Assembly (NCBI GenBank): GCA_902465495.1
Contig: CABQND010000029.1
Span: 1-25,819 of the forward strand
Source: an uncultured Eubacteriales bacterium
GTDB taxonomy: Bacteria; Bacillota; Clostridia; Christensenellales; Borkfalkiaceae
Direction of reading: 5' to 3'
Length of the DNA: 25,819 bases
Shown: in pieces, positions 15,216-24,494 of the stretch
How positions within the stretch are numbered: position 1 is the stretch's first letter
How the letters are laid out: the number at the start of each line of letters is the position of its first letter
Made by a program: the position numbers and the translations under genes
The notes under the pieces: generated by a model
Database searches by the model: none
The model's input: only the letters and a program-made list of their open reading frames with translations
Told to the model about the DNA's origin: nothing

Positions 15216-17432
15216 TTATTTTTCCCACCAATGATCGGGTACTGTAGAGGTGTTTTTCTTCGTGTTCACGGCGGGTAATAAAATTTCTTCGCCGTAAATC
15301 TTTTCACCGTTTGCTCCGATAAAGTAGGGGGTAATTGAATAAGTGTAAATTTGGTTTCTTTCGATATCGGTATCGCGGAAGATTGTTTGCAATTTTCCAT
15401 CAAAAACAGCGATTGTTTTTCCGTTTTTGCATTTTTTTACTAAATAATCATAGTACTCTGTCTGACATAATTCAATGGTTATTGCATTATTTTTATAGGA
15501 TATCTTCGGGTTATCGGAAGGATTTGTGAAGATTGCGCCTGTTTCGGTAGGAACGTTATTGCTTCGGAATAAATCGGTGAACGTATATACGTCAGGTTGG
15601 TTTTGTGCGGCAAGGCGAAGAACGTGATCGCGTTCATAAGATGCTTTGTCCAACCTGCATTCGGTGACGCTGTCACATAATGCGGGTTGAGTCGGGATGT
15701 CATTTTCATAAATTTTTTTATTGAGCAAAAGAGCATAATGGCATGGCAACCCGCCGCCTGTAATATCAGTCAAAGAATTGTCTGCGTTGCCCATCCAAAC
15801 GCCGACGGTGTGTTTTGTTGTGTACGAAATTGTCCATGCGTCGGTATTTCCTTTTTCAGTTCCGCAAGTGCCGGTTTTGGCGCAGATGTAATAAGGAAGA
15901 GAAGCCAGCTTTTTAGCTGTTCCGATTGTCGCTGTGCTTCGGAGCATGTCGTTGACGAGATATGCAGTATCCTCAGAGTAGACGCGGCTGTTTTCTTGTT
16001 TGCGGGAGTAAAGGATTGTTCCGTCCTCCGCGCGAATTTCGCGAATAAATGCGGGGCGAGTATAGATGCCGCCGTTTGCAAACGTAGCGTACGCGGCGGC
16101 GACCTCCTGCAGCGTAAATCCTTCCGAAATACCGCCGAGAGCAAGAGCAAGTGATTTATCTTTTTCATTGATCTGTAAGCCGACTCTGCGCAGATAACGT
16201 TCGCTTGTGTCGACGCCAAGTTCGTTCAGAATTTTTACAGCCGGGATATTCATGCTTTGAGAAAGGGCATCTCGCGCAGATACATATCCGCTGTAGATAT
16301 CTCTGTAATTGGAAGGCTGATATCCTGCGAAATTTGTTTTTTCGTCGAGAATGGGAGTCGCGGGGGAAATGATATTTTCTTCGATTGCCGGGGCGTATAC
16401 GGCAAGCGGCTTGATGACAGAACCTGGCTGGCGAGCGATGTTTCCTTCGGATGTGAAGTATGCGGCGACGCCGCAGCTGTCGTTATTGAGTATAAGAATA
16501 CTTTTCCCGGAACGGTCGGCATCGGTATTTAAATTTTCGGTGTAACTTTGCAGAGAGCTGTCCATATACGTGTAAATTTTACAGCCGTCCAGGAATTTGT
16601 ACGGATCATAAAAAGGGAGTGTTTCCAATTCTTCATAAACGGCAGAAATATAGGTGCCTGCGGTCTGTGTTGCATCGTGTTGAGTGGGCAGGGGCTGGTT
16701 GGAAGCATTTTCGCAATCACTTTCGCTAATGTAGCCGAGAGCGAACATTTTTCGCAAAACGTCGTTTCTGGCGCTGAGGCATTTTTCGGGGTTGGAGAAA
16801 GGGGAATAATTGCTTGGCGAGCGAATGACCGCTGCGAGCATTGCTCCTTCATCGATTGTCAGTTCGGAAACACTTTTGTCAAAATAAAATTCCGCGGCTC
16901 CTGCGATGCCATAACATGCATGGCCGAAATAAATACTGTTCAGATACATTTCGAGTATCTGATCTTTTGTGTATTTGTTTTCCAATTGTTTTGTCAGCTT
17001 GATCTCTTTCAGCTTGCGAACGATGGTCTTTTCGCTGGTAAGTTGTGTATTTTTAACAAGCTGCTGGCTGATGGTGGAGCCGCCTTGTTTAAAGGAATGT
17101 GCGCGCAGATTTTTAAATACGGCGCGAGCGATCCCGCGGTAGTCAAGCCCATGATGTTTATAAAAGTTCTTGTCTTCTGCGGCGATAAAAGCGTTTTTGA
17201 CGTGTGCGGGGATATCTTTCGCGCTTACGCTTTTGGAAGCATTTTTAAAACTGACTTCAGCGATTTTTGAATCCAGCGCATCGTAAATACAGGCGCTGTT
17301 TTGCGTCTGTTCGAGTTTGGTTGTGTCGAGCCGTTCTCCGGCGGTAACTGAGAAATAGAAAATAAAAGCCGCAGCGACGGCGATTAAAACCGTGCATAAA
17401 ATTACGGCGGCGATCTTAGCAAAAATTCGCAT
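15216..17432 (-). CDS. Class A penicillin-binding protein (transglycosylase/transpeptidase)
   Basis: This bifunctional peptidoglycan synthase polymerises glycan strands and cross-links stem peptides outside the membrane. The 738-residue protein has a single N-terminal membrane anchor (about 6-28). The GT51 domain shows the catalytic E86 in EDKNFYKHHG, then GGSTISQQ (118-125), KEIKLTKQLE and YLNSIYFG. The transpeptidase domain has SVIK (338-341, nucleophile S338), SMN (393-395) and KTG (519-521). The C-terminus beyond about 590 is a beta-rich extension. The ATG at 17432 was chosen because it begins directly before the membrane anchor with AAGGG eight bases upstream; longer upstream frames overlap miaB and its promoter. 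It is divergent from miaB and convergent with thiI. It resembles PBP1A/PonA, but paralogue identity cannot be assigned. Confidence 0.94.
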   Translation of the reverse strand: MRIFAKIAAVILCTVLIAVAAAFIFYFSVTAGERLDTTKLEQTQNSACIYDALDSKIAEVSFKNASKSVSAKDIPAHVKNAFIAAEDKNFYKHHGLDYRGIARAVFKNLRAHSFKQGGSTISQQLVKNTQLTSEKTIVRKLKEIKLTKQLENKYTKDQILEMYLNSIYFGHACYGIAGAAEFYFDKSVSELTIDEGAMLAAVIRSPSNYSPFSNPEKCLSARNDVLRKMFALGYISESDCENASNQPLPTQHDATQTAGTYISAVYEELETLPFYDPYKFLDGCKIYTYMDSSLQSYTENLNTDADRSGKSILILNNDSCGVAAYFTSEGNIARQPGSVIKPLAVYAPAIEENIISPATPILDEKTNFAGYQPSNYRDIYSGYVSARDALSQSMNIPAVKILNELGVDTSERYLRRVGLQINEKDKSLALALGGISEGFTLQEVAAAYATFANGGIYTRPAFIREIRAEDGTILYSRKQENSRVYSEDTAYLVNDMLRSTATIGTAKKLASLPYYICAKTGTCGTEKGNTDAWTISYTTKHTVGVWMGNADNSLTDITGGGLPCHYALLLNKKIYENDIPTQPALCDSVTECRLDKASYERDHVLRLAAQNQPDVYTFTDLFRSNNVPTETGAIFTNPSDNPKISYKNNAITIELCQTEYYDYLVKKCKNGKTIAVFDGKLQTIFRDTDIERNQIYTYSITPYFIGANGEKIYGEEILLPAVNTKKNTSTVPDHWWEK

Positions 17433-17501
17433 ACGTATACCCTTGCAATCAGTATTTGAAATTTTACAAAAATTATTTCCGTTTGAATAAACTTCAAAGA
17501 G

Positions 17502-17530
17502 TTGAAAAAATCCTGCAAAAAAGTTATAAT
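17502..17530 (+). promoter_or_regulatory. Sigma-A-type promoter of the miaB-mutSL-miaA operon
   Basis: TTGAAA (17502-17507), a 17-base spacer and a perfect TATAAT (17525-17530) are present. The transcript should start near 17537, about 25 bases before miaB. The 129-base divergent gap (17433-17561) must also hold the PBP promoter, but I found no clear -35/-10 pair on the - strand. Confidence 0.78.
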
Positions 17531-17561
17531 AGAAAATATAGAATCGAGGACAGGAGCAGGA

Positions 17562-18881
17562 ATGGCAAAACAGTATTGGATCGTGACGTACGGCTGTCAA
17601 ATGAACGTACATGAATCGGAAAAAATAGCAGGTATTCTTCGCGCGCGCGGGTATGAGGCGGGGGCAAAGGAAGAGGATGCGGATATAATCGTTTTCAACA
17701 CCTGTTGCATTCGTGAAAATGCAGAAAATCACGCGTACGGGAATATCGGGGCGCTGAAAAAACTTAAAAAAAGTCGTCCGGGGCTGATGATAGCAGTTGG
17801 GGGGTGTATGACCCAACAGGAAGGCGCGGCGCAGAAACTTCGCAAGAAATTTCCGTTTGTGGACATTGTGTTCGGTACGCACAATCTTGAGGATTTGGGT
17901 GCTCTTCTCGATCGCAAAGAAGCAAGTAAAAAGGCTGTTGTGGATGTATGGGGTAAAGAGGGGAAGATCCGCGAGGAAGATTTTTCTTTCCGTTCAAGTT
18001 ATCCAAACGGCTGGGTAAATATTATGTACGGGTGCAACAATTTTTGTACTTATTGCATTGTCCCGTATGTACGAGGCAGGGAGAGAAGTCGCGATCCGGA
18101 ACATGTGATTGCAGAGGTGAACGGCCTGCTTGATCAAGGCTACAAAGAGATCACGCTTTTGGGACAGAACGTAAATTCGTACGGGAACGATCGCGGCGGA
18201 GCATTTACTTTTCCGCAGCTATTGCATAAGATCTGCGAGCGCGAAGGGAAGTATCGCATTCGTTTTATGACGAGCAATCCCAAAGATTTTGGGGAGGAGC
18301 TTGTCCGTGCCATTGCAGAACATGAGCAAATTTGCAATCTTGTGCATCTTCCTGTGCAGGCGGGGTCAGATCGGATTCTGCGGCTGATGAACCGCAAATA
18401 TACGGCATCGGAATATTTGAAAAAGCTGGAACTTCTTCGTAAGTTTGTTCCTGACTGTCAGGTGACCTCGGACATCATGGTTGGGTTTCCAACTGAAACG
18501 GAAGAGGATTTTCAGGCGACGCTCGAGCTTGTCAAAGAGGCGAAATTTTGTACGGCGTTTACGTTTGTGTATTCGCGCCGGAGCGGGACAAAGGCGGCGG
18601 AAATGGAGGGGCAGATTTCAGAAGAGGTCAAAAAGGATCGCATCATGCGCCTTGTTGAGCTTGTGAATTCGCAGACTCGTGAACAGTCGCTTGGTTATCG
18701 CGGTAAGACGATCGAGATATTGTGTGAAGATTACGACGTAAAGAAGGGGTTGTATCTCGGGCGTGATGAATACGGCAGAATGGGGTATTTTAAAAGCGAT
18801 CGTGATCGTGTCGGCGAATTTGTAAAGCTTCGCGTTTCGGAAACGTCGGGTGTATCGCTCGCAGGTGAAACGGTGGAATAA
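17562..18881 (+). CDS. miaB: tRNA-2-methylthio-N6-dimethylallyladenosine synthase
   Basis: MiaB is a radical-SAM methylthiotransferase that turns i6A37 of tRNAs reading UNN codons into ms2i6A37. The 439-residue protein has the UPF0004 N-terminal domain with cluster cysteines C12 (YGCQMN), C48 (NTCCIRENA) and C82 (GGCM). The radical-SAM cysteines are C158, C162 and C165 (CNNFCTYC), and a C-terminal TRAM domain follows (about 375-437). The NTC-IRENA form favours MiaB over RimO or MtaB. The start follows AGGAG (17552-17556) by five bases; an in-frame upstream extension from 17502 would cover the promoter and was rejected. It heads an operon that also encodes MiaA, which makes its substrate. Confidence 0.94.
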   Translation: MAKQYWIVTYGCQMNVHESEKIAGILRARGYEAGAKEEDADIIVFNTCCIRENAENHAYGNIGALKKLKKSRPGLMIAVGGCMTQQEGAAQKLRKKFPFVDIVFGTHNLEDLGALLDRKEASKKAVVDVWGKEGKIREEDFSFRSSYPNGWVNIMYGCNNFCTYCIVPYVRGRERSRDPEHVIAEVNGLLDQGYKEITLLGQNVNSYGNDRGGAFTFPQLLHKICEREGKYRIRFMTSNPKDFGEELVRAIAEHEQICNLVHLPVQAGSDRILRLMNRKYTASEYLKKLELLRKFVPDCQVTSDIMVGFPTETEEDFQATLELVKEAKFCTAFTFVYSRRSGTKAAEMEGQISEEVKKDRIMRLVELVNSQTREQSLGYRGKTIEILCEDYDVKKGLYLGRDEYGRMGYFKSDRDRVGEFVKLRVSETSGVSLAGETVE

Positions 18882-18924
18882 AAGCGGCGCGGTCAAAGCG
18901 TGAAACGGAAGAAGAGGGAAGACA

Positions 18925-21510
18925 ATGGATACAAATAAACTTTCGCCGATGATGCGGCACTATCTGCAAGTCAAGGAAAATTATAAAGACTGCGTTGTTT
19001 TTTATCGCTTGGGCGATTTTTATGAAATGTTTTTCGAGGATGCGCAGGAAGTGTCGCGGCTTTTGGATCTCACGCTGACCGGCAGGGATTGCGGGCTTGC
19101 GGAGCGAGCGCCTATGTGCGGCATCCCGTTTCATGCGGCAGACACATATATTGCGAAACTTGTTTCGCTGGGCAAAAAAGTTGCCGTTTGTGAGCAGTTG
19201 ACCGAGCCTACGCCGGGAAAAGGTATGGTGGAGAGGGACGTTATCCGCGTCGTTTCGGCTGGCACGCTCATCGAAGAGAGTTTGCTGGATGAGAAGCGCA
19301 ACAATTATATTTGCTGTGTATATCTGGGCGGAGAAGATTGCGGGCTTGCATGGGCGGATATCACCACGGGAGAATTTGCCGTGACGGCATTTTCCGGGAA
19401 AGAAAATGTGGCGTCTTGTTTGGAATATCTTTCAAAGTTGGCGCCTGCAGAGATTATATGCAACGATGAATTTTTATCGCGGACAAAGAACTGCCCGCAG
19501 ATACGGTTATTGCCTGCTTTTTCGTGTTATGTGCCCTGGGCGTTTTCGCTGCGTCATGCCGAAAAGAATCTTTTGGAGCAGTTGGGGTGCAAGACGCTTG
19601 AGCCGTTCGGGATCGCGCATATTCCCGCGGCGATTTCCGCGTGCGGGGCGTTGGTGGAGTATCTGCGGGAAACACAGAAACATGCCTTGAAAAACATTGA
19701 CGGAGTCCGTTATGTCGGGGATGGTTCGTCAATGATGCTGGATACGGCGGCGATCAAAAATCTTGAACTTGTGCGCACGCTTGGGGACGGAAAGCGAAAG
19801 GGGTCTTTGCTGGGACTTTTGGACGTGACGCAGACGGCGATGGGCGCGCGCCTGATGAACAAGCTTGTTTTGAATCCTTTGCGATCGAAAGAGGATATTG
19901 ATTTTCGGCTGGACGGCGTGCAAGAGCTGTACAATGCAACGGTGATTCGCATAGGGCTTGCGGAAACGCTCAAGGGTATCCGCGACATCGAACGGATAGC
20001 CGGAAAGATTTCCAACAATAATTTGACGCCGCGCGATTGCGAAAATTTGGGCTTTTCGCTTGCGGCAATCCCGAACCTGAAATTTCAGCTTTCGGGTTTT
20101 ACATCGGGGGCGGTCGTAAATATTGTGGAAGGATTGGGTGATTTTACGGCGCTTGCCGACCTTCTGCGTTCAGCGTTTGTTGACAATCCTCCGGTGAATG
20201 TTAAGGATGGGGGATATATACGTAAGGGGTACAGCCGCGAGCTGGATGAGCTTCGCGATATGCACGACAATGGTGCGCAGAAGATCATTGAGATGGAAAC
20301 GCGAGAGCGCGAGGCGACGGGCATCAAGAATTTGCGTATCAAGTATAATCGTGTGTTTGGTTATTCCATTGAGGTGACCAATTCGTTCAAGGATAAAGTT
20401 CCGTATAATTATCAGCGCCGCCAAACGCTTGCCAATGCCGAGCGCTATATCACGACCGAGCTTAAAGAATTGGAAGATAATATTTTGTCCAGTGCGGAAA
20501 AGAGTCTGAGTTTGGAGGCGGAACTTTTTGCACAAATTAGGCAAGTGCTTTCCGATAATATCGGTGGATTGAAGCGTCTGGCGTCAGCGGTTGCAATGTT
20601 GGATTGTCTTGTTGCGTTCGCGACGGTAGCTAAGGAACGAAATTATTGCCGTCCCGTTATTGTTGAGGCGGGAGGAGCGCTGAAAATTACAGACGGACGT
20701 CATCCTGTCGTAGAGTCGCTTTCCAAAGAGCGGTTTGTTCCGAACGATACGGACTTGGATGGCGAAACGCGTACAATGGTTATTACTGGACCGAATATGG
20801 CAGGTAAGAGCACGTATATGCGTCAAAATGCGTTGATTGTGCTGATGGCACATATGGGATGCTTTGTTCCGGCAAAATCGGCGCAGATTCCTGAGATCGA
20901 TCGAATTTTTACGCGAGTTGGCGCGAGCGATAATCTTATTCTGGACCAGTCGACTTTTATGGTGGAAATGACAGAGGTTGCTTCCATTATTATGAATGCG
21001 ACGCCGAATTCTTTGCTGATTCTTGATGAGGTCGGCAGAGGCACGAGTACGTTTGACGGGTTGAGTATTGCTTGGGCGGTGCTCGAATACATCACCGAAA
21101 AGATTCGTGCCAAGACGTTGTTTGCGACGCATTATCACGAGTTGACCGAGTTGGAAGGCAAAATTGAGGGCGTCAAAAATTATAAAATAACTGTGCGAGA
21201 GACGGGCGACGGCGTAATTTTTCTGCGCAAGATCATGCGCGGGGGCGCAAATAAGAGCTTTGGTATTGAGGTCGCTCGTTTGGCTGGGGTGCCGCAGTCG
21301 GTTACGTCCCGGGCGAAAGATATTCTTAAAAAACTGGAAAAGAACGATATAGCTCGTACGGCGGTCGATTCAGTGACGGAGGAGGAAACTCAGCCGATAT
21401 ACAGTGAAGCAGAGCAAATTCTTGCAGAAACGGACATAGAAAATCTCACACCGATGCAGGCGTTTCATCTTCTGTCCGATCTGGCGGAAAAAGTAAAGGC
21501 AAAGGGTTGA
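18925..21510 (+). CDS. mutS: DNA mismatch repair ATPase MutS
   Basis: MutS binds mismatches and short loops and recruits MutL. The 861-residue length is typical of MutS1. The N-terminal mismatch-recognition motif is F32-Y33-E34 (GDFYEMF), with the phenylalanine wedge and glutamate both present. Connector, lever and clamp domains follow (about 125-530), then the ABC-type ATPase with Walker A GPNMAGKST (622-630), the Walker B aspartate/glutamate D701-E702 in LILDEVGRGTS, and ATHYHEL. The C-terminal tail ends in an NLTPMQAFHLL-type segment common in Firmicutes. AGAGGG lies upstream of the ATG. It is 43 bases after miaB and four bases before mutL. Confidence 0.97.
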   Translation: MDTNKLSPMMRHYLQVKENYKDCVVFYRLGDFYEMFFEDAQEVSRLLDLTLTGRDCGLAERAPMCGIPFHAADTYIAKLVSLGKKVAVCEQLTEPTPGKGMVERDVIRVVSAGTLIEESLLDEKRNNYICCVYLGGEDCGLAWADITTGEFAVTAFSGKENVASCLEYLSKLAPAEIICNDEFLSRTKNCPQIRLLPAFSCYVPWAFSLRHAEKNLLEQLGCKTLEPFGIAHIPAAISACGALVEYLRETQKHALKNIDGVRYVGDGSSMMLDTAAIKNLELVRTLGDGKRKGSLLGLLDVTQTAMGARLMNKLVLNPLRSKEDIDFRLDGVQELYNATVIRIGLAETLKGIRDIERIAGKISNNNLTPRDCENLGFSLAAIPNLKFQLSGFTSGAVVNIVEGLGDFTALADLLRSAFVDNPPVNVKDGGYIRKGYSRELDELRDMHDNGAQKIIEMETREREATGIKNLRIKYNRVFGYSIEVTNSFKDKVPYNYQRRQTLANAERYITTELKELEDNILSSAEKSLSLEAELFAQIRQVLSDNIGGLKRLASAVAMLDCLVAFATVAKERNYCRPVIVEAGGALKITDGRHPVVESLSKERFVPNDTDLDGETRTMVITGPNMAGKSTYMRQNALIVLMAHMGCFVPAKSAQIPEIDRIFTRVGASDNLILDQSTFMVEMTEVASIIMNATPNSLLILDEVGRGTSTFDGLSIAWAVLEYITEKIRAKTLFATHYHELTELEGKIEGVKNYKITVRETGDGVIFLRKIMRGGANKSFGIEVARLAGVPQSVTSRAKDILKKLEKNDIARTAVDSVTEEETQPIYSEAEQILAETDIENLTPMQAFHLLSDLAEKVKAKG

Positions 21511-21514
21511 TTGT

Positions 21515-23584
21515 ATGGCAAAGATCAACATATTGGACAGCAGTATTTACAATCGCATAGCGGCGGGCGAAGTTGTGGACAGGCCGTATTCGGTGGTCAA
21601 GGAATTCGTTGAAAACAGCCTGGATGCGGAAGCGAAAAACATTTCGGTCAGTATCGAGCGCGGCGGAAAAGATCTGATTTGTGTCACGGATGACGGCGCG
21701 GGTATCGAAAGGAGCGAGCTTCGTTCGGCATTTTTGCCGCATGCGACAAGTAAGATCTCCAAAGTGGAAGACCTTGATTTGATTCGCACGCTGGGCTTTC
21801 GCGGTGAGGCGTTGGCGAGTATCGCGTCGGTTGCGCGCGTGCGTATCCGCTCGCGTTTTAAAGATTGCTCTGAGGCGTATGAAATTTCCTGCGTGGGCGG
21901 CGCGATCGGTGAAATCGTGCCGTGTGCGCTTGGTGTAGGGACAGAGATTTGTGCTGAAAATCTTTTCTTTAATACTCCTGTCCGAGCGAAGTTTTTAAAG
22001 ACGGATAAGGGCGAGGAGGGGGAGATCTCCAATTTTATTTCCCGCTTTGTCCTGGGGAATCCGAACGTCGCTTTTCGTTATTATATCGACGGAAAACTTG
22101 CTCTGCAATCTTTTGGCGGCGGGTTGGATGAGGCTGTTGCGGCTGTGTACGGTGGTGCGGTGATATCGGAGTGTTATCATATTGACGCCACGAGGCATGG
22201 GGTGCGTATCCACGGATATATCGGCAAGCCTTCGTTCAGTAAACCCAATCGAACCTATCAGAATGTGTTTGTCAATGGGCGGTATGTCGTCAATAATACC
22301 ATAGCTTCGGCGATTTCCAATGCGTACGGAAGTTATCTTATGAAGCGCCAGTACCCGTTTTTTGTGTTGTTTATCGATGTTCCGCCTGAAATTGTGGACG
22401 TAAATGTTCATCCGAATAAATCGGACGTACGATTTGAAAATAATCAGGTCATTTACAGCAGTATTTATTCTGTTGTGTCTGCTGTGCTTGACGGCACGTC
22501 CCGCGCTCTCGATTTTGTGGTCGATGTGCCCGCGGAAGGTTCTGCGGCTGCGGCGCCTGCGGAAGCGGGCTCGGCTGCTTTCGGTTCTGTTTCTTCCGGC
22601 AAGACTTCTGTCGAGCCGCAAAAAAAGAGTTTTGCGGATATTTCCGATGGGCAAAGCCATGCGGAAAATCGTTCTGCTGTGTCCGAGCGTCCGCTTTACG
22701 GCGATTTGCGGGCAAAACTTTCGGACGGTGCAAGCGAAAAAACGCAGAGTTTCGATGCTGGACAGGTTCCGTTTCCGGATGCAAAAGATGTGAACATCAA
22801 GGATGGTGAGACGGTCGGAACGGCGGGAGTCTTTGCGCGCCCGATAACTCCGAGGGGGCAAGTTTTTGAATTTCATGACAGTGGTGCGCCGTCTTTTTCT
22901 TCTGTAAGGAATGAAGCGCCTGCATGCCGGGCCGAAACGGATTATTTTGCGGAGAACAAGCGCTATTTGGAGGCGCTGGAACAAAAGGCGAAACAGCAGA
23001 AGATCATTTTTGAACGCGCCGAGTACCGCGGTTGCTTGTTCAATACATATCTGATTTATGAAGAGGGAGATGCGGCGTACTTTATTGATCAGCATGCGGC
23101 GCATGAGAGGCTCATCTTTGATCGGTTAAAAGCGGAAATGGATGCGCGTAAAGTTGTGCGGCAGCCCATGTTGGTGCCGTATGTGTTACGTGTGAGTCGC
23201 GAGGAATTTACGTTTATTAAGGAACATCTCACTGAAATTGATGAGATCGGCTTTGAAGTAGAGGAGTTCGGTGGTGACAGTTTTAAGGTGTCTTCCGTGC
23301 CGCTTGATTTGCAATCGATTGACCTTGCGGCGTTTTTCAATGAGCTGCTCAAAGAGGTCGGATCCCTTCGCGGTATTAAATTGTCCGAGCTTTTGCGCGA
23401 CAAGATAGCGACGACTGCCTGCAAGCATGCAGTCAAAGGCGGTATGATGCTGACAGATGCGGAAAAAGAGAAATTGTTTGAAATGCTGCGCGGGGATATG
23501 GGGCTGAAATGCCCGCACGGGCGCCCGATCGCGGTGCGAATGCCCAAATCGGAAATCGAAAAGTTGTTTAAAAGGATTGTTTGA
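21515..23584 (+). CDS. mutL: DNA mismatch repair protein MutL, endonuclease type
   Basis: MutL couples MutS recognition to strand incision. The 689-residue protein has the GHKL ATPase domain (about 1-330): AAGEVVDRP (16-24), VKEFVENSLDA, DDGAGI and GFRGEAL. An alanine/serine-rich variable linker follows (about 335-490) and then a C-terminal dimerisation/endonuclease domain. The metal-binding motif begins DQHAAHE (525-531), but the final acidic residue of DQHA-x2-E-x4-E is D536 rather than Glu. Downstream ACKHAVKGG, CPHGRP and FKRIV elements are present, typical of bacteria lacking MutH and Dam. AAAGGG (21501-21506), inside the end of mutS, precedes the ATG by eight bases. Confidence 0.96.
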   Translation: MAKINILDSSIYNRIAAGEVVDRPYSVVKEFVENSLDAEAKNISVSIERGGKDLICVTDDGAGIERSELRSAFLPHATSKISKVEDLDLIRTLGFRGEALASIASVARVRIRSRFKDCSEAYEISCVGGAIGEIVPCALGVGTEICAENLFFNTPVRAKFLKTDKGEEGEISNFISRFVLGNPNVAFRYYIDGKLALQSFGGGLDEAVAAVYGGAVISECYHIDATRHGVRIHGYIGKPSFSKPNRTYQNVFVNGRYVVNNTIASAISNAYGSYLMKRQYPFFVLFIDVPPEIVDVNVHPNKSDVRFENNQVIYSSIYSVVSAVLDGTSRALDFVVDVPAEGSAAAAPAEAGSAAFGSVSSGKTSVEPQKKSFADISDGQSHAENRSAVSERPLYGDLRAKLSDGASEKTQSFDAGQVPFPDAKDVNIKDGETVGTAGVFARPITPRGQVFEFHDSGAPSFSSVRNEAPACRAETDYFAENKRYLEALEQKAKQQKIIFERAEYRGCLFNTYLIYEEGDAAYFIDQHAAHERLIFDRLKAEMDARKVVRQPMLVPYVLRVSREEFTFIKEHLTEIDEIGFEVEEFGGDSFKVSSVPLDLQSIDLAAFFNELLKEVGSLRGIKLSELLRDKIATTACKHAVKGGMMLTDAEKEKLFEMLRGDMGLKCPHGRPIAVRMPKSEIEKLFKRIV
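23571..23576 (+). promoter_or_regulatory. Ribosome-binding site that decides the miaA TTG start
   Basis: AAAGGA near the end of mutL lies nine bases before TTG at 23586, an ideal spacing. It directly abuts the alternative in-frame TTG at 23577, which is therefore unlikely to be used. No ATG exists near the N-terminus of the MiaA frame. Confidence 0.6.
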
Positions 23585-23585
23585 T

Positions 23586-24494
23586 TTGAAGAATAAAGCA
23601 TTGGTCGTGTGTGGGGCAACTGCTTCGGGGAAGACGGGCTTTGCCGTTGAAATGGCAAAGGTTCTGGGCGGCGAGGTGATCTCGGCGGACAGTATGCTCA
23701 TCTATCGCGGGATGGATATCGGTACGGCAAAACCGACGACGGAAGAAATGCAGGGCGTTCCGCATCATATGATCGATGTCGCCTTGCCTACACAAAATTT
23801 TTCCGTTTCTGATTATGAAAGTGCGGCTCTTCCTGTATGTGAAAAAATTCTGCAAGAAGGAAAAGTGCCCGTTGTGTGTGGGGGGACAGGGTTTTATATT
23901 CAGTCCCTTCTCTTTACACGAGGGAACGGAAATGTCGGTGCGGATGCGTCCGTTCGCGCAAAATATGAAAAGATTGCTCGCGAAGAAGGAAATGACGCGC
24001 TTTTTACGATTCTGGAAAAAGTTGACCCGGAAAGCGCGCAAAAACTTCATCCGAATGACGTGAAAAGGGTAGTCCGTGCGTTGGAGATATACGATTTGAC
24101 GGGTAAAAAGAAATCCGAACAGGACGACGGTTTTGTGGAGCGGTTTCCTTATATTGCGGTTGCTTTCGATTATCCGCGGCAGGAGCTGTATGCGCGCATT
24201 GAACATCGGGTCGATTGTATGTTAGAGGCAGGATTGGTCGACGAAGTAAAAAAATTATATGCGCGTGGTATAGATGAAAGTTGTCAGAGTATGCAGGGGA
24301 TTGGCTATAAAGAAGTGCTTGATTTTCTAAAAAACGATATTTCATACAGTACTATGTGTGACATAATTAAGCAAAATACGCGCAATTATGCCAAACGTCA
24401 GATTACATTCTTCAAAAGGTTTCCCGGTATTCACTGGCTGGATCCAAAGGATGAGAATGTGAAAAAAGTTACGGAGATGTATTATGCAGATTGA
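23586..24494 (+). CDS. miaA: tRNA dimethylallyltransferase
   Basis: MiaA adds the dimethylallyl group from DMAPP to A37 of tRNAs reading UNN codons, giving i6A, the substrate of MiaB encoded first in the same operon. From the TTG at 23586 the protein is 302 residues. The P-loop is GATASGKT (10-17), followed by ISADSMLIYRGMDIGTAKP (32-50), which holds the catalytic-region D35 and T47, then GGTGFYIQSLL (99-109) and the C-terminal NYAKRQITFFKR segment. The proposed start gives the usual short MKNKALVV-type N-terminus before the P-loop. It follows the mutL stop codon by one base and overlaps the next gene by 11 bases. Confidence 0.94.
   Translation: MKNKALVVCGATASGKTGFAVEMAKVLGGEVISADSMLIYRGMDIGTAKPTTEEMQGVPHHMIDVALPTQNFSVSDYESAALPVCEKILQEGKVPVVCGGTGFYIQSLLFTRGNGNVGADASVRAKYEKIAREEGNDALFTILEKVDPESAQKLHPNDVKRVVRALEIYDLTGKKKSEQDDGFVERFPYIAVAFDYPRQELYARIEHRVDCMLEAGLVDEVKKLYARGIDESCQSMQGIGYKEVLDFLKNDISYSTMCDIIKQNTRNYAKRQITFFKRFPGIHWLDPKDENVKKVTEMYYAD

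Noticed and set aside
17502..17561. Upstream start for miaB
   Set aside because: It would place coding sequence over the TTGAAA/TATAAT promoter and add residues not seen in MiaB proteins. The ATG at 17562 has AGGAG at good spacing.
17433..17882. N-terminal extension of the PBP gene beyond 17432
   Set aside because: The extension overlaps miaB and its promoter. The membrane anchor starts right after the Met at 17432, which has a proper ribosome site.
22527..22980. Ala/Ser-rich low-complexity stretch in mutL as a separate domain or insertion
   Set aside because: Variable low-complexity linkers between the ATPase and C-terminal domains are normal in MutL, and the total length is ordinary.
21995..23104. 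A 369-codon open frame on the - strand opposite mutL
   Set aside because: It is antisense to intact mutL, with biased Arg/Ile composition and no domain or start signal.
23616..24411. DSMLIY in MiaA (Leu where many members have Gln) as an active-site defect
   Set aside because: E. coli MiaA, as I recall it, also has Leu at this position, so it is normal variation.
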